Positions 15,808 to 26,455 of a stretch of 64,000 nt of DNA are shown here, in pieces (within the stretch, counting starts at the first letter, position 1; every line of letters starts with the position of its first letter). This DNA is from Beta vulgaris subsp. vulgaris (taxonomy: Eukaryota > Streptophyta > Magnoliopsida > Caryophyllales > Amaranthaceae), in contig NC_079205.1 in NCBI RefSeq assembly GCF_026745355.1, positions 5,977,832-6,041,831 on the forward strand, in the 5' to 3' direction. The notes under the pieces were generated by a model. That model saw only the letters and a program-made list of their open reading frames with translations. It was not told where the DNA came from and made no database searches. Position numbers and translations under genes: made by a program.

Positions 15808-16272
15808 TGTGGATGTCAACAATTAGGATATGGGTCGGATCCTCTAAGACCCCGATCCGTTTTTCATGCATGGGTCCAGATCCGGCCCAAATCCGATGGG
15901 TGATAAAAGTGAGGATTCAAATTCGATTGATCCGGATCCAAAACGGTTCCTAACCTATTTTCTTCATACGAACTTAATTTATTTTCACAATAATTAAAGA
16001 TTCTAAAGAACAAAACAACGCCATTTAGCATCTTCATGTGTCGATGTTGAAGTAAATAATAAGTTTTACCCTTTTAATTATATATTTTAAAATAACTTAT
16101 AAAAAACGGGTAAACAGATTCGGGTAATAATTTAGGACCTCGTCCAAATTCGTTTTCTAGGATCCTGTTCCTAGCCGAATCCATTGGGTCCAAAATTTGA
16201 GGATCGATGTCTGCTAAAAACAGATCTAGATCCACATATCCGTGTAGGGTCCATTATCCACTAACATCCCTA
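15808..16272. mobile_element. hAT-type MITE 1, inside COG4 relic
   Basis: 465 bases flanked by the 8-base duplication CCCATCAC (15800-15807 and 16273-16280). Ends are imperfect inverted repeats: TGTGGATGTCAAC left, complement of TAGGGATGTTAG right. An 8-base duplication is the hAT hallmark. The interior has repeated GATCCG words and no transposase. Confidence 0.85.
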
Positions 16273-16906
16273 CCCATCACCCTCACCACCCACTCTCCTA
16301 CCACCCACCAACACCCTGAATAATAACACCACCAACAATTCTCTATCATATTCGGCTAGGGGTGAAAGTTCGGTGTGCGGTTTGGATTAGGGCTTAATCC
16401 AATCCGATCCGAATAAAATTTGGATTTCAATTTTTCAATCCGAATCCAAACCAATTAGGGTTTGAATCCGATCCAATCCAATCCGAAATTTCATACCCTA
16501 GATTGAATCCGATCCGAAAATCCGATTTTTTCAAAACATTAATTTTTCGATGAAATAAATTAAGAACAACAGCAGCCTAGTAGGTTTAGGAAATGAGGAA
16601 TTAAGTGCAGTTAGTGTTTTAGGGAAAGGATTGAAGTGCTATGTGTATTGGACTATGGAGTACGTTCTTTTATAATAGAAAAATCAATTAAGAACTTAAG
16701 CCCAATTCAAATACATAATACAAGGCATATTACTATTCGGTTATATTGGATTTTTGGATCCAATTACCCTCAATCCAATCCGATCCGAAAATCCAATTTT
16801 TCAAAAATTCTCAATCCGAATCCAATCCGAACACAGTTTGAATCCGATCCGAATTACTAATTTGAATTGGATTAGATTGGATTTTGGATTTTATCCGAAT
16901 AACTTT

Positions 16907-17578
16907 TGTTGGAATAATCGGTTCGCAAAGGCAGAAATTAAGCTTTCAAAAAACTGTACCGTGATAGGAGATCACTGACTTGAAAGCAATTACGGCCCGA
17001 CACTGGTGGTTATCGATCTTGGCCGGAATGCTCCCCAAGGTTAACACAGTAGCTCAGACCACCACTACCAAACTAAACTTTAGAGAATAGCACGAAAACC
17101 CAGGAAGAGAGAAGAGAAGAGAAGAGAGAAGAGTGTTTGTGTGTGTGTACTTGACTGAACAGAAGGCACTGATTTTATAGGGAAAAATCAGGCCAAAAAC
17201 GGGCAACAATCAAGACAGAATTAATTGGGCGGATAATTAGGGATTGCCATGAATAATGTAACGGTTACAGAATTCCAACAGCCACACACGCATAGCTCCC
17301 GGGTCCAAAACTTTAGTTAAGTTAAGTTTATTCCCCAAAGCCCAAAGCCCAAAGCCCAAAGCCCAAGGCCCATGGCCCGGTCCGGGCGGGCGGCGCGCGC
17401 GCGTGTGTGATAGCAAGCCCAAACCAAACATATCATCCAACCACAAAAGCATCTCTAGTCACAACTCAATAGATGGAAGGAGGGAGGAAGTATATAAACA
17501 TGAAGAAATTCCCTCCCACAAGCAATGTGGGACAAACAAGAAAATGAGCCAAGGCTTTTCCAAGCCTTAACTCCAACA
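16907..17578 (-). repeat. Copia 3' LTR (672 bp)
   Basis: Begins TGTTGGAG and ends CCGATTATTCCAACA on the sense (minus) strand. Contains a heptamer array CCCAAAG x4 (two copies in the other LTR), a GC-rich CGCGCGCGC patch, TATAAAATC near 17176 as probable core promoter and a GA-rich stretch near 17105-17130 (sense CT-rich). Confidence 0.95.
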
Positions 17579-18116
17579 ATCCCCCACAAAGGCTCAGAAA
17601 AGCAAAAGAAATTCCTGGGTAAGGAAAGGAAAGTACTTAAGCACCAATATCTTTCGATTTGAATTGATGCATAGTGAAATGAGGCAACAACTTACTATCT
17701 AGTGAGTGAATTACTCTTGAACTCACCAGAGTTCCGTTGAGACCCCCACAACACATACCTACCTTAAGATCGTGCAATCTCCGCGATACATCACAAGCGC
17801 TTTATAGCCATGCGCATTCCTTGGGTCTAATAAGTGCTCTAGAAAGACAGCCCAGTCTTTCATAGAAGGCGGCTTAACCTCCACACTTACGTAGGTAGTC
17901 CATCAAGTGTTTCTCAATAACACCACCCCGAAGGGATATGGAACTATTAAGAGAAAATGCTCAACCTCTCAATGTATATCCATCAAGTGCGTCTCAGAAG
18001 CACCACCAATAGGCTATGGATAAAAGCACTACCATGTGTCATAGGGATGGGAAATGTAGTGCAAGTTAAGATTTCATGGCTTCGTTTGACCACAAACGGG
18101 TATCCACCATAAGATC

Positions 18117-18824
18117 TCAACTAATGGGCTTTAGCCCCATCCCCCTCGACGACTCTAGGACAACTCTCCTAGATAACCCCTTAGTAAAGGGGTCTGCAAG
18201 ATTTCTTTCGGACCTCACATAGTCCAAAGAAATCACCCCATTTTTCAGGAGTTGTTTGACGACTCCATGTCTGATCCGTATGTGTCTCTTCTTACCATTG
18301 TAGACACTGTTCTTAGCAACACCAATGGCTGCTTGAGAATCACAATGAAGAGAGACAGGTGAACTCTGTCCACCCCATAAAGGAACATCAGACAACAAGT
18401 TCCTCAACCATTCAGCTTCTTGCCCTGCCAACTCGAGGGCAATGAACTCAGACTCCATGGTGGAACGTGCTATACAAGTCTGTTTCGAAGACTTCCACGA
18501 TATAGCACCACCACCAAGGGTAAACACATAGCCACTAGTTGAACTAATCTCATCATTACCAGATACCCAGTTTGCATCACAAAATCCTTCAAGAACAGCA
18601 GGAAATTTAGAATAATGCAAACAAAAATCAACAGTTCCTTTTAGGTATCTGAGAAGACGATGAAGAGCACTCCAGTGTTCATTACTAGGGTTATGTGTAT
18701 ATCTACTAAGTCTACTCACTGCATAAGCTATGTCAGGTCGAGTACAGTTCATGAGGTACATCAAACTACCTATGATTTTCGCATATTCACTTTGAGAGAC
18801 ACTTTCACCTAAGTTCTTGGTCAA
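18117..18824 (-). pseudogene. Copia RT C-terminus and RNase H
   Basis: Contains [20 protein letters not shown], then the RNase H blocks [31 protein letters not shown] and [13 protein letters not shown], with a C-terminal EIRHHxV-like segment reading [13 protein letters not shown] and [13 protein letters not shown] [12 protein letters not shown]. It is offset from the RT piece by a frame change near 18840, so no intact polyprotein exists. Confidence 0.92.
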
Positions 18825-18849
18825 ATGAATACTAGAATCATGGGAGAAC

Positions 18850-19733
18850 TCACTGGAACAACATCAAAGGAATTAAACTTTTTAAGCACCTTTTCCACAT
18901 AATGAGACTGCTAAGGGAAATGCGACCGGAGACTCTCTTAAGTCTGACTCCTAAAATCACATCAGCTTCCCCCAAATCTTTCATCTCAAATTTTGAAGAC
19001 AAGAAAAGTTTAGTATCATTAACCACCTTTAAGTTACCAAAAATCAGCATGTCATCCACATAAAGACATATAATCACACAATCTGATCCTATCAATTTTG
19101 AATAAACACAAGAATCAGAATTGTTTACAATGAAACCATTTGACACCACAGTACTATCAAATTTTTCATACCATTGTTTTGGTGCTTGTTTGAGACCATA
19201 TAAGGACTTCCTCAATTTGCACACTTTATCTTCTTGACCTAACACCACGAAACCCTCAGGTTGAGACATGTAAATCTCCTCCTCTAAGTCACCATTCAGG
19301 AAAGCAGTCTTAACATCCATCTGATGTATAACTAAGTCATGAATAGCAGCAAGAGCAAGCAGGGTCCTAATAGTGGCTATCTTAGTCACAGGAGAATAAG
19401 TGTCAAAGTAATCTAGTCCTTTCCTCTGAGTGAAGCCCCTGATGACAAGCCTAGCTTTAAACCTCTCGATAGTTCCATCAGGTCTCAATTCTTTTTAAAG
19501 ATCCATTTACTATCTATGGTCTTTGATCCCTTAGGTAAGTCAGTCAACTCCCAAGTAGAGTTAGACACTATGGAATCTAACTCGCTCTTAATGGCCTCTT
19601 TCCAAAAACTGGCATCCACAGATCTCATTGCCTCATCAAAGGTCTTTGGGTCCTCTTCTATCATGAAAGCATAAACTAGTTCATCACTCAACAAGTCCAA
19701 CACAAGAACTTTCAGATAGAAAAGCAGTAACAA
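18850..19733 (-). pseudogene. Copia reverse transcriptase, frameshifted
   Basis: Two overlapping pieces. 19733-19485 holds the entry to the RT domain (EAMRSVDASFWKEAIKSE, NSTWELTDLPKG). 19488-18850 holds the catalytic core with RLVIRGFTQRKGLDY, QMDVKTAFLNGDLEEEIYM, GLKQAPKQWYEKF and the active-site YVDD at 19062-19051. A shift joins them at about 19487. About 430 bases between integrase and RT have no long frame. Confidence 0.92.
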
Positions 19734-20167
19734 AATCAGAACCGAAGTCTTTTGCTACTCTAGGTCTCTTACTTCTCCTAGGCTCATCTACACAAGAACT
19801 ACTAGCATGAATGTCAACTGAACTACTACTCAAAGTCAAATCATCAGGAGTAACATAGTAGGCAAAACAACATCATGCGTAGAACAAGTAGATAAATCAA
19901 CAGCAGGAGAAGAACAAGAAGGCACAGATGCAACATCACATTTTTCAAAGGAAAAACATGTTCAAAAAACTCAGCATCTCTGTACTCAAATAGACCTATC
20001 ACTCAAAGACATGAATCTATAAGCAGCATGAGCATAACCAATGAACACAGCATCAAAAGTCTTAGGTCAATTTTACTTTTATAGTCAGGAAGCCCAACTT
20101 TGGCTAGCACCCCCACACCTCAGAAACTCAAGTTTGGAGATAACCCTTCCATAGCTCATAAGGGGTC

Positions 20168-21553
20168 TTATCTAACTTTTGTGAGGAACTCGGTTAAGAA
20201 CATGACAAGCTGAAAGAACAGCTTCCCCCACATTTCATCAGGCAACCCAGAACTTACAAGCATAGCATTCATCATATTTTTCAAGGACCTATTTTTCCTT
20301 TCAGCTATACCATTTTGTTGGGGTACATAAGGAGCACTAAGTTCATGAATGATTCCCAATTTCTCACAATGGTCATTCCAAGAGAAGTTCTCATATTCTC
20401 TACCCCTATCAGACCTAACCCTCTTGATTTTCCTATCAAGTTGGTTTTCTACCTCGGCCTTATACTTCAAAAAAGCTTCCCCTGCCTCACTTTTGGTCTT
20501 AAGAAGGTATAACTTAGTGAACCTCGAGTAATCATCAACAAAGGAAATATACCAGAATTTTCCTCCTCTACTTCTAGTGTTCTGAAAGTCAGCTAAGTCT
20601 GTATGAACCAATTCTAGAAGTTGGGTGGTCCTTTGAGTCACGGTTTTGCAAGGTTTCTTGGTAAATTTTGCTTCAACACAAATAGGACACTTAGAAAACT
20701 CAGTTGAGGACAGATTAGGAATCAATTCTAAGGTCCTTAGTCTCTTAATAGAAGCAACATTCACATGTCCTAATCTACCGTGCCATAAATTTAAAGACTC
20801 AGCAATATAAGCAGAACCACAAACAGTTTTATTAATAGCAGATACAGAAGAAGCAACATTTAAAATAAACAAACCCCCACTCAGATACCCTTTCCCCACA
20901 AATTCCCCACCACGAGTCATTACAACCTTGTCAGCCTCAAAAACAATTTTCAAACCAGCTTTGTTTAACAAGGCACCAGACACTAGGTTACGACGCATAG
21001 TAGGAACATACAAGACATTTGAAAGGGAGAGGGTTTTTCCAGAGGTAAGTTTTAGAGTGACCTTTCCATGTCCAAGCACTCCAGCAGTTGCTGGTCTCCC
21101 CATGTAGACGCACTCACCTTCTGTTGCATCCTGGAAGTCATGGAGCAGCTCCTTGTTCGAACAGAAATGCCTTGAAGCCCCGGTGTCCAGAATCCAGTCA
21201 GAACGATTTTCGACCAGATTTGCTTCAACAACCACAGCAGCAATAACTTCATCCGAAACAGCAAGGTTAGCTTGAGGAGTTTCTTTTTGGACAGAACCTT
21301 GGCGTTGAGGACATTGGTAAGCCTTATGATCAGGCTTTCCACACACATAGCATACAAAAGTCCTCTTTTGAATCTTACCACTTGGTTTGTTCACTTTTCC
21401 TTGCTTCTTACCCTTGTTGAACACCTTCTTACCCTTACCCTTGAACTTGTCAGAACCTGGCGCAGCAGCAGATTCCACCAGTTTGGCTTTGGAGACATTG
21501 ACAAGAACCGAGTCCTGATTATCCTTGATTCGGTTGGCCTCTTCGATCCTCAT
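20168..21553 (-). pseudogene. Copia gag zinc knuckle, protease and integrase (461-aa frame)
   Basis: A 461-codon open stretch. It has the CCHC knuckle CYVCGKPDHKAYQC, the aspartic protease motif DTGA (21176-21187, in WILDTGASRHFCSN), the integrase-linked GAG_pre segment LWHGRLGHVN, and the integrase core with VHTDLADF, FVDDYSRF and NGIAERKNR around the catalytic D-D-E. It breaks off within the integrase core at 20168. Upstream gag and downstream RT are in other frames. Confidence 0.92.
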
Positions 21554-21559
21554 ATGACT

Positions 21560-22144
21560 GATTAGATCCTGAAGAGACAGGAACTCTTTCCTATGTTTCA
21601 GATTGTTACGGAACTCCCTCCAGGAAGGAGGAAATTTTCCAGCAGAACATTGGCCTGGAAAACCTCACAAATTTTCATGTCCTCATTTAAAACATCAGCA
21701 CACAGATTCTCATAGACATGAACTTGGTCCATGACAGGTTTGTCATCAACCATTTGGAAAGCCAGCCACTTTCCTACAACGTATTTCTGTTTCCCAGCAT
21801 CATCAGCCCCATATTTTTTCTCAAGGGCCTCCCAAATCAGTTTAGATCTTATGAACCAAACAAATCAAACAAATTATTAGTCATCAGATTAAGGAGATGG
21901 AAACGAACTGTTTTATTATCTTTTTCATATTTAGAATTTATCCTCATTCTGCTTAATACAGCAGCAGAAGGAGAAGTGAATCAGCAGAAGCCGTAATGGC
22001 AGTGGGACAGTTGAACAGGACATAGTCAATATCCATTTGCTCGAAAAACATAAGAAGTTTTTGAGCCCAGCGTTTGTAGTTATTTCCATCAAGAGACTCA
22101 AGCTTGGACAGATGAGCCATTGATTTGGTTGAACTTTCTGCCAT
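21560..22144 (-). pseudogene. Copia gag N-terminal region, frameshifted
   Basis: Starts at ATG 22144, only 27 bases after the LTR. Residues SKLESLDGNNYKRWAQKLL match the N-terminal Copia gag domain (UBN2/DUF4219 type, LDGxNYxxWxxxL). The frame ends at 21953 and fragments continue in other frames to about 21560, so several indels or stops separate it from the zinc knuckle. Confidence 0.85.
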
Positions 22145-22155
22145 TGCAAATAATG

Positions 22156-22258
22156 GTAATTGCTTTCAAGTTGTTGGAATAATCGGTTCGCAAAGGCAGA
22201 AATTAAGCTTTCAAAAAACTGTGCCGTGATAGGAGATCACTGACTTGAAAGCAATTAC
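22156..22258 (-). promoter_or_regulatory. Putative self-complementary primer-binding structure of Copia
   Basis: Directly after the 5' LTR the sense strand reads ACTTGAAAGCAATTAC (22171-22156). It is the exact complement of GTAATTGCTTTCAAGT inside the LTR (22258-22243), 71 bases upstream. A normal Copia element would carry TGGTATCAGAG here. The LTR segment could pair with the site and, after cleavage, prime minus-strand DNA, as in fission-yeast Tf1. A tRNA-fragment primer is the alternative. Confidence 0.5.
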
Positions 22259-22836
22259 GGCCCGACACTGGTGGTTATCGATCTTGGCCGGAATGCTCCC
22301 CAAGGTTAACACAGTAGCTCAGACCACCACTAGCAAACTAAACTTTAGAGAATAGCACGAAAACCCAGGAAGAGAGAAGAGAAGAGAAGAGAGAAGAGTG
22401 TTTGTGTGTGTGTACTTGACTGAACAGAAGGCACTGATTTTATAGGGAAAAATCAGGCCAAAAACGGGCAACAATCAAGACAGAATTAATTGGGCGGATA
22501 ATTAGGGATTGCCATGAATAATGTAACGGTTACAGAATTCCAACAGCCACACACGCATAGCTCCCGGGTCCAAAACTTTAGTTAAGTTAAGTTTATTCCC
22601 CAAAGCCCAAAGCCCAAGGCCCAAGGCCCATGGCTCGGTCCGGGCGGGCGGCGCGCGCGCGTGTGTGATAGCAAGCCCAAACCAAACATATCATCCAACC
22701 ACAAAAGCATCTCTAGTCACAACTCAATAGATGGAAGGAGGGAGGAAGTATATAAACATGAAGAAATTCCCTCCCACAAGCAATGTGGGACAAACAAGAA
22801 AATGAGCCAAGGCTTTTCTAAGCCTTAACTCCAACA
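22172..22836 (-). repeat. Copia 5' LTR (665 bp) with U5 hairpins
   Basis: Same landmarks as the 3' LTR, seven bases shorter through loss of one heptamer. Near its end on the sense strand are GTAATTGCTTTCAAGT (22258-22243), a hairpin GTGAT/ATCAC (22240-22226) and TTGAAAGC (22214-22207). Confidence 0.95.
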
Positions 22837-23521
22837 ACTTTCACCCCTATATTCGGCACCCCAGAATCCCTCTCCCAAATCAAGTCCCTCATCGACGTAA
22901 ACACAATAGCATGTATCCTCCACGAATGCATTGCCCAACAAGATCCCTCGATCTCGACCTCGAATCCTTCCTCTTGCGACGCTCTTCCATCGACAACAAC
23001 ATTTTCTCTCTTCTCAAATCTGCCTAAATCCTCTCTATCGTTCGATCTGATCACTCCGACCATATCCTCTTCTCTATCCGATACACCTTTGTATTTGCTG
23101 AAAATTTCTCCGCCAAAGTCCGCCAACTCGACCTAACTCAGTTTCGTGTTTCCGCCACTCTTTTCCGCCTTGACGATATTTCTCAGAAATCCGCTTGCAT
23201 TAATGCGGTGAAATCGGCGCTTCAGTACGACGATTATGAATCGCATAAGGGTGGGGAGGGGGTGATTGTACGGGGTGGGGGATCGGAGGGGGTGTTCGCG
23301 AGGGCGGGGGAGGGGTTTTAGGTGGGAAGCGTAGATGATTTTTTTATTTATGTTTTTTGAATTTATTAATATTTAGAATTTAAAGAAAATTAATTAGAAT
23401 TGAAAATCTAAACCAATAAACATAAGACATGTGGACAGGTTACCTACAATAGTAAGTTGTTTGCCTGTTGACACATTAAAAGATCATATCCTCATAAGAT
23501 TTGCTTATTCAGAGTTAATCC

Positions 23522-24111
23522 TGTAGGAATAAAATTTTTATTATATGCCACGTCACACATTAAAGTCAAATGTTGACTTTTGTTAATAAATGATCATCTA
23601 AAATAATTAATTTGGGTTCACCATTAAATGTGGCCTATTTTAATTAAATCATTTATTATTGAGTTTTGGACTCATTAAATGAAAGTTGGACTATTATGTC
23701 TGTGAGGCCCAAGAGGTAGGTCAAGTGGAAACCCTAGGGTTCTCCTAACTCTATAAATAGAGAGCTCCTCCTCATTTGTCAAAAAAAACAAAAAAAGAGA
23801 AGACTAAAAAAGAGAGAGAAAGCTGCTCCAGAGTTCAGAAACTCTCCCACTCCACGCATTCAAATCAAATCAAATTAAATCATCCAATTTAGAAGAAGAA
23901 CAACAAGCATCAAAGCCGTTCTATTCTAAAAAAACGTACTTGAAGGAGATCAAGCCGGAGGCCCTCATTCAAGAAAAATCAAATCATTCGTGGAGATCGA
24001 ATCAGTGGATATTTAATTTAGAGATTGTACTCATAATTTTATATTAATAAAATTATAATTTGTTCACATATTTTGATTCCATTTTGCAGACATCTAAAAT
24101 TTGTGTTTACA
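23522..24111 (+). mobile_element. Solo LTR (590 bp), family different from the Copia
   Basis: Starts TGTAGGAATAAA and ends GTGTTTACA, with the 5-base duplication AATCC at 23517-23521 and 24112-24116. It has a core promoter CTATAAATAGAG near 23751 followed by an A-rich leader. The orientation + is taken from that TATA box. No internal region or second LTR remains, so it arose by recombination between two LTRs. Confidence 0.88.
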
Positions 24112-24478
24112 AATCCAAAGTCTGAATTAATTTTGAGCAGACCGCTTAAATGTTGGCTTATTCTTAACAATTTTCTGTAATTTTTTTCAATAAGAGAACA
24201 TATACTATAATGAATAATCACTTGTAAATAATGATGAAGTTTAATAGAAAGGATATGTTATAAATGCCTTTTAGGCCTTGTTCTTTTGAGCACAATTTCA
24301 TTTAAGTTCAGCTCATATCAATTAAGTTCAGTTACTTTGCTCTCACAATTGTCATTCAATTTAATTCAGATTAGTTTAGCCCAAAATAATAAAACCTGGC
24401 CATAATACTATAAATATATAAATAATACATTTTCTATTCCAAATTCATGCAACACTCTTAACACCTCCCACCTTTATA

Positions 24479-24569
24479 CTTCCTCCGTTTTGTTTTAAAT
24501 GCCACAAAGGTATATTTAATATTTCACAATTAATACCTCTTTGTTGCATTTAAAACGAAACAGAGAAAG
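24479..24569. mobile_element. Short Stowaway-type MITE (91 bp)
   Basis: Inverted ends CTTCCTCCGTTTTGTTTTAA and complement ending CAGAGAAAG, paired further by AAATGCCACAAAG / GTTGCATTT, flanked by TA at 24477-24478 and 24570-24571. It lies about 310 bases upstream of NDR1-like gene 2 and could be transcribed into its leader. Confidence 0.8.
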
Positions 24570-24881
24570 TATATTCTTGTTAAATGATTATATAGATACA
24601 TATATCATGATCATGCACTACTACATGTTGTTAACACCGTGTTAGTTCATGCTAAATCATAAATGGTGTATTGACTTCGAAGTTTACTTTTGTACTTTTT
24701 TTAAATCCTAATTGTCATTCTTTAGATTTATCCTAATGTCTAATGACATAGACATGAAATTTGACATACATTATAATCATTTCTCAATCGTCTGAACGAG
24801 ATTAAAAAGCCATATATTCTTATCCTCATCTCATTCAATTCGTAAGTAAACTAGCTTCAAAAGAAGTAAAAAAAAAAAACA

Positions 24882-25490
24882 ATGGCGACACTATGCAAGA
24901 AGTGCTGCAGCTACATATTCTCATTAGGCCTCACCGCTCTCTCTCTCTGGCTTCTCCTCTATCAAAAAACCCCAACTTGTTCCATTGAACAATTTGACGT
25001 TTTTGCCCTCAAAGAAACTACTACTACCAACAACAATAACAGCAACAATGTACACTACGATTTGAAGCTCAAAAACAGGATTATAAACAAGGGAATTTAC
25101 TACGATACCCTTAACGTGACCTTCTACGAGAAAAATAACTTCATTGGAAATGCCATTTTTAGCCCCTTCTACCAAGGCTACCATAAGGGTACTCACCGTG
25201 TTGGAGATATTGAGGCTAGAGGGGTACAATGGGAAAATGTTACCGCCGCGATGATGGTTTTCAGGGTGGAGTTGGCCACGGCTGTTAGGTACAAGCACTT
25301 GTTGTGGAAGAGCAAACGACATCATTTGGTTGTTGGAGCTGACTTGAAAGTCAATGATCAAGGTAGTTTGGTTAAAGGGAAGGGTAATAAAGGAATTACA
25401 CTTATTTCTAAAGCTGGAAATAATAATAATAAGAGTCGTTTTGAGCTTTTGGGTATGTTGGATATTTTGGTTTTCATTCATTTTTTGTGA
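24882..25490 (+). CDS. NDR1-like protein 2
   Basis: Single exon, 202 residues. Layout as in gene 1: Cys pair in the head (KKCCSY), one membrane segment (about 11-27, YIFSLGLTALSLWLLLY), PTCSIEQFDVFAL, a Thr/Asn-rich stretch (TTTTNNNNSNN), NKGIYYDTLNVTFY, ARGVQWENVTA, FRVELATAVRY, and a hydrophobic tail (FELLGMLDILVFIHFL). The Asp in the tail makes GPI-signal function less sure than in gene 1. Very similar to gene 5 at 44572, including KHLLWKSKRH and VNDQGSLVK, so these two are the most recent duplicates. Expected role: membrane-anchored partner in immune signalling; not shown for this copy. Confidence 0.92.
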   Translation: MATLCKKCCSYIFSLGLTALSLWLLLYQKTPTCSIEQFDVFALKETTTTNNNNSNNVHYDLKLKNRIINKGIYYDTLNVTFYEKNNFIGNAIFSPFYQGYHKGTHRVGDIEARGVQWENVTAAMMVFRVELATAVRYKHLLWKSKRHHLVVGADLKVNDQGSLVKGKGNKGITLISKAGNNNNKSRFELLGMLDILVFIHFL

Positions 25491-26347
25491 ATTGGATTGA
25501 TTGGTTTTCTTTCTTTTTATCTTTTAATTTTTTAAGGCGAAATGATTATTACCGTAAATTCTATGTTTGGATGTTCTTCAATATTAATCTCAAATTTGAT
25601 TTAATTATAAATAATCTCAAGTTTCACTCGTATTGGTCCTTGATGATATTTTGATGTCGTGTTAGATTGTTAAAGGACCAGTTTGACCAAGTCGGAAAAT
25701 AGTTGAAGTTGATATCTATTTGCTCGCACTATGTTGATGAATGAAATTATCTTTAAGGAAAATTTTCAAAACTACATTTGAAGGTTCAATTTTGCCTTAT
25801 AAAACATTCTTTGCAAAAAGAAACCACAAACTAAAATTTTCTTACAAGAAGAAATCTATTCTCATTTTCCGGTGTGTTTTTTTCTCAATTCCGGCGATGA
25901 CCCTTCTATCTTTCTTTTTAACCCGTATTTTCATTAACTACAACACCGTCCCTATTCATCTCAAAAACCACAACGAAAAATAGGAATAGGTTTCATCTTG
26001 CAAGAAAAATTAAGTTTGTGATTTTCTTTGGCAAAAGTTTTTTTTTTTTTTTTTTTTACAAATTCTCCTAACTTTAATCCTTTTGTTGGCCATTATCCCT
26101 TGTTGCCCTTTAAAGCTAAGCTAAAATGAAAGTTTTGCATTGTTGAAGGGAATAATATTTTTTAGTAGTATCATTATTCTACGTTGGATGGCTAGCTTAA
26201 AAAATTTGAAGTATTTCAAGTTGCTCATATCTTGGCATATGATAATACTCATAACAGCTAGTTTTGCATTACAATTTACAGGAACTCCAAGTTTGACTTA
26301 CATGGCAAGCTGACTTTCTTTTGACAAATTTCCCTTTGCTATAGAAC
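25491..26347. other. Spacer between NDR1-like genes 2 and 3
   Basis: AT-rich. An 80-codon frame at 25741-25983 has no recognisable family and biased Lys/Phe composition, so I leave it out as a gene. A poly-T run lies at 26038-26057. Confidence 0.5.
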
Positions 26348-26354
26348 TATAAAT
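26348..26354 (+). promoter_or_regulatory. TATA box of NDR1-like gene 3
   Basis: TATAAAT 102 bases ahead of the ATG at 26456, a spacing suited to a short plant leader. Confidence 0.6.
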
Positions 26355-26455
26355 TCAAAAAACCAAGACACGTCCATAAAAACATACAAAAACAAAACCA
26401 ATCTATTTATTACACATTTTGAGTACGTACGTAGACTACGTACCCTTAAAAACCA

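Larger units (their letters stand above)
16907..22836 (-). mobile_element. Ty1/Copia LTR retrotransposon, structurally complete
   Basis: 5,930 bases with two LTRs (16907-17578 and 22172-22836) and the 5-base duplication ACTTT at 16902-16906 and 22837-22841. The sense strand is minus: gag, protease, integrase, RT and RNase H run right to left. The LTRs differ by about five substitutions and one 7-base unit of a CCCAAAG repeat, so insertion was recent. The polypurine tract is TTTGTGGGGGAT next to the 3' LTR (17579-17590). No tRNA-type primer site with TGG follows the 5' LTR. The reading frames are broken in several places, so this copy was probably moved by proteins of another element. Confidence 0.97.
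16357..22849. mobile_element. hAT-type MITE 2, split by the Copia element
   Basis: Flanked by the 8-base duplication TATTCGGC (16349-16356 and 22850-22857). Ends are inverted repeats, TAGGGGTGAAAGTT at 16357 and its complement ending CACCCCTA at 22849. Without the Copia (16907-22836) and one duplication copy the MITE is about 558 bases. It is filled with variants of AATCCGATCCGAA. The Copia landed only ~13 bases from its right end. No transposase. Confidence 0.9.
15783..23243 (+). pseudogene. COG4: COG4 first-exon pseudogene, split by two hAT MITEs and a Copia
   Basis: COG4 is a subunit of the conserved oligomeric Golgi complex that tethers vesicles in retrograde Golgi traffic. The remaining pieces are 15783-15807 (starting ATG, MASNTPPS), 16281-16356 and 22858-23243. 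The last reads, in two frames, FGTPESLSQIKSLIDV, IACILHECIAQQDPS, DLDLESFLLRRSSIDNN and KVRQLDLTQFRVSATLFRLD, matching the start of plant COG4 in order (SLTDV, LLHECIA, KVRELDLAQSRV..LSRID in Arabidopsis, from memory). A shift occurs near 22950, a TAA stands at 23025-23027 where the family has Ala-Glu-Ile, another shift lies in the Pro/Asn-rich segment, and homology ends after YES at 23243. It is an old broken copy, not a functional gene. Confidence 0.85.

Noticed and set aside
24924..25481. 185-codon antisense frame over NDR1-like gene 2, with a similar one at 44647-45168 over gene 5
   Set aside because: Conserved only because the sense genes are recent duplicates; residues follow the sense codons and no family is recognised.
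25741..25983. 80-codon frame between NDR1-like genes 2 and 3
   Set aside because: Lys/Phe-biased, no family, no promoter; likely chance in AT-rich DNA.
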